Shown here piece after piece: positions 33,306 to 37,178 of a stretch of 37,178 nt of DNA; within the stretch, counting starts at the first letter, position 1, and each line of letters begins with the position of its first letter. The DNA comes from Paenibacillus sabuli (GTDB taxonomy: Bacteria > Bacillota > Bacilli > Paenibacillales > Paenibacillaceae). A program made the position numbers and the translations under genes. Under the pieces are notes generated by a model. The model was not told the origin of the DNA. It searched no databases and saw nothing but the letters and a program-made list of their open reading frames with translations. The stretch spans positions 1-37,178 of the forward strand of contig NZ_JACXIZ010000060.1 of the NCBI RefSeq assembly GCF_014705605.1, given 5' to 3'.

Positions 33306-34205
33306 CTAGCCCAGACTCTCGTGCAACGCTTCGATGTACGCCGCCGCGAGCGGTGTCAGTGCACTGTTGCGGTGGGCGATCCAGCCGACCTCGATCGTCT
33401 CGTCGCTCGCCAGCGGGACGGGAATGATTTCGTTGCCGTTCAGATCGGCGCTCAGCACGCCGGTGGAGATCGTATAGCCGTTCAGCCCGATTAGCAGATT
33501 GAACAGGGTCGCCCGGTCGTTGACACAGATGCTTTTGCTATGGGACAGCGTGCTCAGGATCTCTTCGGAAAAATGAAACGAATTGTATTCCCCTTGTTCG
33601 AAATACAGGTACGGAAACGCCTGCAGTTGCTCCAGCGTCACCTCGTCATACTGCGCCAGCGGATTTTTCGCGCTGATAAAAATATGCGCCTGTGCCGTGT
33701 ACAGGCTCGTAAACTTGAGCTTGGCCTGATCCAGCAGCCGATTAATGACCTTCGCGTTGAATGCATTCAGATACAAGATGCCGATCTCGCTGCGCCGCGA
33801 CTGTACGTCCTGAATGATCTCGTACGTCTTGGTCTCGCGGAGGGCAAATTCATACTCGTCCTGTCCGTACTGGCGCACCAATGCCACAAACGCATTGACG
33901 GCAAAGGCATAGTGCTGGGTGGAAACCGAAAAATGCTGCGGCGACGGCTTGGCATGCAAATATCGATTCTCTAGCAGTTCGACCTGCTCCATCACCTGGC
34001 GGGCATAGCCCAGGAATTCCGCTCCTTCCTTCGAGAGCGAAATCCCCTTGTTCGTACGCTCAAAAATGACCAGGCCCACTTCCGCCTCCAGCTCCTTGAT
34101 CGCATTGGACAAGCTCGGTTGAGAAATATAGAGGCGCTTGGCCGCCTCGTTCATGGAGCCGCGCGCCGCCACCTCAATGACATATTCAAGCTGCTGCAGT
34201 TTCAT
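33306..34205 (-). CDS. LysR-type transcriptional regulator
   Basis: 299 residues from ATG 34205, which begins directly with the HTH domain (MKLQQLEYVIEVAARG, then SQPSLSNAIKELE at about 28-40); a longer open frame upstream is not family-like. Residues 90-295 are the effector-binding domain. The N-terminal sequence resembles the MetR/CmbR-type regulators of methionine and cysteine genes in Gram-positives more than the CatR/BenM branch, but this is by eye. The position immediately upstream of metE, with a LysR-like dyad in the gap, supports control of metE, probably with O-acetylserine, homocysteine or a related effector. Divergent from the small-protein gene at 34417. Confidence 0.88.
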   Translation of the reverse strand: MKLQQLEYVIEVAARGSMNEAAKRLYISQPSLSNAIKELEAEVGLVIFERTNKGISLSKEGAEFLGYARQVMEQVELLENRYLHAKPSPQHFSVSTQHYAFAVNAFVALVRQYGQDEYEFALRETKTYEIIQDVQSRRSEIGILYLNAFNAKVINRLLDQAKLKFTSLYTAQAHIFISAKNPLAQYDEVTLEQLQAFPYLYFEQGEYNSFHFSEEILSTLSHSKSICVNDRATLFNLLIGLNGYTISTGVLSADLNGNEIIPVPLASDETIEVGWIAHRNSALTPLAAAYIEALHESLG

Positions 34206-34344
34206 CGCCTTGCCCTCCCCTTCTCTCCCTCCAGTGTACCAACCAATCGCTAGCCCGTACACCCCGGGGAAGCCGCAAACCAAGCGGCATAGAAACGATA
34301 GGGCGCGCAACCTGAGCCCGCTGAGCGAATCGAGTTGTTTGCCA

Positions 34345-34373
34345 TTGTTCAATAACAATTCGCTTGATATAAT
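34345..34373 (+). promoter_or_regulatory. Sigma-A promoter of the 72-residue small protein
   Basis: -35 TTGTTC (34345-34350), 17-nt spacer, -10 TATAAT (34368-34373). An inverted repeat ATTGTT-N4-AACAAT (34344-34359) covers the -35 box and could be an operator. Confidence 0.78.
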
Positions 34374-34416
34374 GAACTGTAAATTCGAGACGCAGATCAA
34401 ACAAGGAGGCTATAAA

Positions 34417-34635
34417 ATGGACTTGAAAAGTAAAATCGAAGAGATTATCGAAAAAGTGAAAAGCGACAAAAACTTTGCTTCAAAATTCACCGCCGACCCC
34501 GTGTCTGCCGTGGAATCCGTCATTGGGATTGATCTGCCTAATGATCAGATCAATGCAATCATCGACGGGGTAAAAGCCAAGCTAACTGTAGATAAAGCCG
34601 GCGACGTGTTGGGCTCCCTGAAAAAATTATTTTAA
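34417..34635 (+). CDS. Small Nif11/leader-peptide-like protein, function unknown
   Basis: 72 residues. ATG 34417 follows a strong AAGGAGG at 7 nt spacing, so the gene is real despite its size. The N-terminal two thirds is helical and charged (KIEEIIEKVKSDKNFASKF), followed by ADPVSAVESVIGIDLP. This has the layout of Nif11/NHLP-type leader domains: a helix, a DP-x-x-AV turn, and a helix before a variable C-terminus. The last ten residues (DVLGSLKKLF) are amphipathic and basic. There is no Cys, no Gly-Gly cleavage site, no signal peptide and no modification enzyme nearby, so a RiPP precursor role is unproven. It has its own promoter and a following hairpin. Not recognised as a named protein. 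Confidence 0.82.
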   Translation: MDLKSKIEEIIEKVKSDKNFASKFTADPVSAVESVIGIDLPNDQINAIIDGVKAKLTVDKAGDVLGSLKKLF

Positions 34636-34652
34636 AACATGACCCAAAGAGG

Positions 34653-34693
34653 CGCCTGGCAATTCAGGTCATCCGGCCTTGAATTGCCAGGCG
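34653..34693 (+). terminator. Long hairpin after the small-protein gene
   Basis: CGCCTGGCAATTCA (34653-34666) pairs perfectly with TGAATTGCCAGGCG (34680-34693), a 14-bp stem with 13-nt loop starting 17 nt after the stop. It lacks a T run, so it may terminate poorly or protect the transcript end. Confidence 0.55.
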
Positions 34694-34809
34694 TGAAAAT
34701 GTCAGTTCTACTCCCCGCGCTTCCAGGTCGATTCTATTTAGCCCCCAAATGAACTTGAACAACACACCCCTTATTCCGATACATTGAAATCAGTCGGAGG
34801 GGAACGCAA

Positions 34810-35232
34810 ATGAAGAGAAAACGGTACGATCTGAATTTCAAAAATGGTCGTAGCCAAGGGCAAAGAGGTCGGGAACATGACGGCCGTAGCAAGACAGCAT
34901 GAGCTAGATGTACGCCGAGCAGGCGCTGGAGCGAGAATCGCTAAAGACGGCAAGCGGATTAGCGATGAACAAGTGAGCGAGTGGATCACAAGAAGAAAGG
35001 TTATCGGCTGTGCAAAGCTATGAACGTCCTGCGTCCTCAGCGACAGCTGAAAGCCAAGCATCCGAAACGGTTGGCCAATAATCGGCTTCTCACGGGCTCC
35101 AATCAGCTCTGGGAAACGGATATTAAGTATGGTACGCCCATCGAATATGCCCCAATTATGGTATTAAGTTTCTTTAGTATGTCAGGAATTCAAGTCACGT
35201 TTTTTTACAGACATGCCCTTCTTCTGCTGTGA
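34810..35232 (+). pseudogene. Decayed IS3-family transposase remnant
   Basis: OrfA-like sequence starts at ATG 34810 (MKRKRYDLNFK), shifts frame near 34842, continues as MVVAKGKEVGNMTAVARQHEL and stops at 35021-35023. OrfB-like sequence returns in the first frame from about 34981 (VDHKKKGYRLCKAMNVLRPQ, then SNQLWETDIKYG, which includes the first catalytic Asp of the DDE triad) and ends at 35232. The start of OrfB and the rest of the catalytic domain are missing, so it cannot transpose. No clear terminal inverted repeats were found. From 35233 to 35384 I see no further gene. Confidence 0.85.
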
Positions 35233-35384
35233 GAAAAAGTCAGCCGAAGCGGCGAATTCCCGATAAATCGTGGACAACTTATACCCTACTGGACATGGAA
35301 GTAAATGTGCAGAAAAACCATGAATATGGTCGATTGTTCGAAGATCCGTCGTGAGCGAAAGGGCCTCGTCCGCTCATAAATCAG

Positions 35385-35428
35385 CAAATAAAAAAGGTTC
35401 ATCAGTTGTAAAAACCTGATAAACCTTT
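35385..35428 (-). terminator. Terminator of the tRNA cluster
   Basis: AAAGGTTcATCAG (35393-35405) pairs with CTGATaAACCTTT (35416-35428), 12 pairs with one C/A mismatch, followed on the minus strand by TTTTTTATTT. It lies just after the last tRNA gene. Confidence 0.88.
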
Positions 35429-35438
35429 GGTTTATAAG

Positions 35439-35522
35439 TGGTACCGGTGAGAGGACTCGAACCTCCACGGGTCTCCCCATTCGATTTTGAGTCGAACGCG
35501 TCTGCCATTCCGCCACACCGGC
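35439..35522 (-). tRNA. tRNA-Leu(CAA)
   Basis: 84 nt including an encoded CCA. The loop CTCAAAA gives anticodon CAA (UUG codons). It has the long variable arm expected of a class II leucine tRNA. Last gene of the cluster. Confidence 0.95.
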
Positions 35523-35551
35523 AAAGAAAGAAGTGCTGCAAACAAAAAAAA

Positions 35552-35628
35552 TGGCGTGCCCTAAGAGATTCGAACTCCTGACCTTTTGATTCGTAGTCAA
35601 ACGCTCTATCCAGCTGAGCTAAGGGCAC
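35552..35628 (-). tRNA. tRNA-Arg(ACG)
   Basis: 77 nt with encoded CCA. The loop CTACGAA gives anticodon ACG, whose first A is normally converted to inosine to read CGN codons. It occupies the place where B. subtilis trnD has a leucine tRNA. Confidence 0.95.
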
Positions 35629-35642
35629 ACAGTGTAAAATTG

Positions 35643-35716
35643 TGGAGGCGCCACCCAGACTCGAACTGGGGGTAGAGCTTTTGCAGAGCTCTGCCTTACC
35701 ACTTGGCTATGGCGCC
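35643..35716 (-). tRNA. tRNA-Cys(GCA)
   Basis: 74 nt with encoded CCA; loop CTGCAAA, anticodon GCA. Confidence 0.96.
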
Positions 35717-35723
35717 AAAATCA

Positions 35724-35798
35724 TGGAGCGGAAGACGGGAATCGAACCCGCGACCCTCGCCTTGGCAAGGCGATGCTCTACCGCTGAGCCACTTCCGC
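35724..35798 (-). tRNA. tRNA-Gly(GCC)
   Basis: 75 nt with encoded CCA; loop TTGCCAA, anticodon GCC. Confidence 0.96.
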
Positions 35799-35802
35799 AA
35801 AA

Positions 35803-35877
35803 TGGCTGGGGATATAGGATTCGAACCTATGCATGACGGAGTCAAAGTCCGTTGCCTTACCGCTTGGCTAATCCCCA
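35803..35877 (-). tRNA. tRNA-Gln(TTG)
   Basis: 75 nt with encoded CCA; loop CTTTGAC, anticodon TTG. The acceptor begins with T (U1-A72), usual for bacterial glutamine tRNA. Confidence 0.95.
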
Positions 35878-35907
35878 ATACTGCACCAATCTTCATTTTA
35901 AAAGTTA

Positions 35908-35984
35908 TGGGGCGATCGATGGGACTTGAACCCACGAATGCCGGAGCCACAATCCGGTGCGTTAACCCCTTCGCCACGACCGCC
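35908..35984 (-). tRNA. tRNA-His(GTG)
   Basis: 77 nt with encoded CCA; loop TTGTGGC, anticodon GTG. The extra 5' G opposite C73 needed by histidyl-tRNA synthetase is encoded. Confidence 0.95.
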
Positions 35985-36007
35985 ATAATAAAAGCTATGA
36001 AGTTGTT

Positions 36008-36081
36008 TGGCAGGGGCAGCAGGAATTGAACCCACACTAACGGTTTTGGAGACCGCTGTTCTACCTTTAAACTATGCCCCT
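36008..36081 (-). tRNA. tRNA-Trp(CCA)
   Basis: 74 nt with encoded CCA end; loop CTCCAAA, anticodon CCA. Confidence 0.96.
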
Positions 36082-36090
36082 AAGGTAAAC

Positions 36091-36176
36091 TGGTGGAGGA
36101 TGATGGATTCGAACCACCGAACTCGTAAGAGAACAGATTTACAGTCTGCTGCGTTTGGCCACTTCGCTAATCCTCC
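36091..36176 (-). tRNA. tRNA-Tyr(GTA)
   Basis: 86 nt with encoded CCA and a long variable arm; loop CTGTAAA, anticodon GTA. Confidence 0.95.
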
Positions 36177-36179
36177 ATG

Positions 36180-36255
<76 letters not shown>

Positions 36256-36277
36256 GTATGCAATTCCGCTCACAAAA

Positions 36278-36353
<76 letters not shown>

Positions 36354-36360
36354 TTGCATA

Positions 36361-36437
36361 TGGCGGAGCTGACGGGATTCGAACCCGCGGTCTCCTGCGT
36401 GACAGGCAGGCATGTTAGGCCTCTACACCACAGCTCC
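36361..36437 (-). tRNA. tRNA-Asp(GTC)
   Basis: 77 nt with encoded CCA; loop CTGTCAC, anticodon GTC. Confidence 0.96.
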
Positions 36438-36467
36438 ATGCATAGGGTATCGGATCACTCCGATGGA

Positions 36468-36548
<81 letters not shown>

Positions 36549-36572
36549 TCGATGTGTGCAATGTGCACGATA

Positions 36573-36648
36573 TGGTGGACGCTGACGGGATCGAACCGCC
36601 GACCCTCTGCTTGTAAGGCAGATGCTCTCCCAGCTGAGCTAAGCGTCC
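36573..36648 (-). tRNA. tRNA-Val(TAC)
   Basis: 76 nt with encoded CCA; loop CTTACAA, anticodon TAC. First gene after the internal promoter. Confidence 0.96.
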
Positions 36649-36672
36649 AAGTTTTATTGAGCAACGAGTAAT

Positions 36673-36702
36673 ATTATACCCTGTTACGACCCAATAAATC
36701 AA
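36673..36702 (-). promoter_or_regulatory. Internal promoter within the tRNA cluster
   Basis: On the minus strand TTGATT (36697-36702), 18-nt spacer, TATAAT (36673-36678), in the only long gap of the cluster (36649-36732). It would drive the 13 tRNAs from Val to Leu independently of the rRNA promoters. Confidence 0.72.
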
Positions 36703-36732
36703 GTGTTTTTTACCATGTTTCGTTAAAAAAAG

Positions 36733-36807
36733 TGGTGACCCGTAGGGGATTCGAACCCCTGTTACCTCCGTGAAAGGGAGGTGTCTTAACCCCTTGACCA
36801 ACGGGCC
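36733..36807 (-). tRNA. tRNA-Glu(TTC)
   Basis: 75 nt with encoded CCA; loop CTTTCAC, anticodon TTC. A run of seven T follows in the direction of transcription (36724-36730), which could end part of the rRNA-tRNA transcript. Confidence 0.96.
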
Positions 36808-36813
36808 TTGATA

Positions 36814-36906
36814 TGGCGGAGAGAGAGGGATTCGAACCCTCGAGACGCTTTTGGCGCCTACACGATTTCCAATCGTGCTCCTTCGACCTGACTCGGACAC
36901 CTCTCC
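36814..36906 (-). tRNA. tRNA-Ser(GGA)
   Basis: 93 nt with encoded CCA and a long variable arm; loop TTGGAAA, anticodon GGA. Confidence 0.95.
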
Positions 36907-36909
36907 AAA

Positions 36910-36985
36910 TGGCTCCCCGAACAGGACTCGAACCTGTGACAACTCGGTTAACAGCCGAGTGCTCTACCAACTGAGCTATCAGGGA
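36910..36985 (-). tRNA. tRNA-Asn(GTT)
   Basis: 76 nt with encoded CCA; loop CTGTTAA, anticodon GTT. First tRNA after the 23S gene. Confidence 0.96.
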
Positions 36986-36992
36986 ACGATGT

Positions 36993-37029
36993 AGCGCAGC
37001 TTGTGTTCGTTTCTTGCGAAACGAAGCTT
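36993..37029. repeat. 37-nt direct repeat with hairpin, copy 1 (23S-tRNA spacer)
   Basis: Identical to 37048-37084. Each copy contains TTCGTTTC-TTGC-GAAACGAA, an 8-bp perfect stem with a 4-nt loop, flanked by AGC/GCT that can extend it across a bulge. Located between tRNA-Asn and the 23S end. Confidence 0.9.
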
Positions 37030-37047
37030 GGTGCGCTTATACTGCCA

Positions 37048-37084
37048 AGCGCAGCTTGTGTTCGTTTCTTGCGAAACGAAGCTT
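37048..37084. repeat. 37-nt direct repeat with hairpin, copy 2 (23S-tRNA spacer)
   Basis: Exact second copy, 18 nt from the first. Tandem duplication of a spacer hairpin, possibly an RNase processing site of the rRNA-tRNA precursor. Confidence 0.9.
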
Positions 37085-37141
37085 ACACGCCTGAAAACCG
37101 GATGCGAAATGAAGCAAGTTGCTTTAGCGAAGTGTTGCATT

Positions 37142-37178
37142 AGGATAAGCCCTCGACCGATTAGTATTCGTCAGCTGC
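37142..37178 (-). rRNA. 23S ribosomal RNA, 3' end only
   Basis: On the minus strand the sequence reads GCAGCTGACGAATACTAATC and continues with GGTCGAGGGCTTATCC, the conserved 3' terminus of bacterial 23S rRNA (the last base is approximate). The rest of the gene lies beyond the window. No 5S gene follows before the tRNAs. Confidence 0.9.

Noticed and set aside
34417-34635. Complete RiPP biosynthesis cluster around the small Nif11-like gene
   Set aside because: No lanthionine synthetase, cyclodehydratase, radical SAM or peptidase/exporter gene is present nearby; neighbours are a LysR regulator and an IS relic.
34795-35240. Intact IS3-family element
   Set aside because: Frameshifts, missing catalytic residues and no recognisable inverted repeats or target duplication.
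36993-37084. Short CRISPR array
   Set aside because: There are only two repeats with an 18-nt gap, they lie in an rRNA spacer, and there are no cas genes.
36986-37141. 5S rRNA gene in the 23S-tRNA spacer
   Set aside because: Read on both strands, the spacer contains only the two hairpin repeats and non-5S sequence; the conserved 5S ends and loops are absent.

Overview
The window looks like chromosome of a GC-rich member of the Paenibacillaceae (Paenibacillus/Cohnella type). Supporting signs are Bacillus-style ribosome binding sites and sigma-A promoters, lipoprotein signal peptides, Fur boxes of the Bacillus type, AraC regulators fused to siderophore-binding domains as in B. subtilis Btr, and a 16-tRNA cluster whose order follows B. 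subtilis trnD almost gene for gene. The assignment is inference; no complete 16S or 23S gene is present to settle it.

Region 1 (1-19156, all on the minus strand) is one large catabolic locus in two transcription units. The upstream unit (19156 down to 11743) encodes a D-serine dehydratase/D-threonine aldolase family PLP enzyme, a RidA enamine/imine deaminase, an MlrC-type M81 metallohydrolase, a class-III (GSA-type) aminotransferase, an SDR, a NagA-like amidohydrolase and an aldo/keto reductase. The second unit (11377 to beyond base 1) encodes a complete OppABCDF-type ABC importer, two paralogous beta-propeller glycosidase-like proteins, an SDR, a Gfo/Idh/MocA dehydrogenase and a threonine-synthase-like PLP enzyme cut by the window edge. 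Many genes overlap by ATGA. Both units start from good sigma-A promoters that carry the same near-perfect palindrome (AAACCATnGTTT) exactly 7 nt downstream of the -10 box, so I infer that one unseen regulator controls both. The genes suggest uptake and breakdown of an amino-sugar or D-amino-acid-containing conjugate. The substrate is unknown, and this is the best candidate in the window for an undescribed pathway.

Region 2 (19391-30769) is an iron-siderophore acquisition and sensing locus. It holds one FecCD permease pair, three siderophore-type binding lipoproteins, a nitroreductase-family flavoprotein, and three AraC regulators each fused to a C-terminal siderophore-binding domain. Two of the fusions have binding domains that closely resemble the neighbouring lipoprotein, forming matched sensor/receptor pairs. 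Each lipoprotein promoter carries a Fur box, and two of these are identical. No transport ATPase is encoded in the window.

Region 3 (30853-35232) has metE with an upstream LysR-type regulator gene and a candidate LysR box between them, then a divergent 72-residue Nif11/leader-like small protein with its own strong promoter, and a decayed IS3-family transposase.

Region 4 (35385-37178, minus strand) is the end of an rRNA operon: the 3' tip of 23S rRNA, a spacer with a duplicated 37-nt hairpin unit and no 5S gene, sixteen tRNA genes with an internal promoter, and a terminator.
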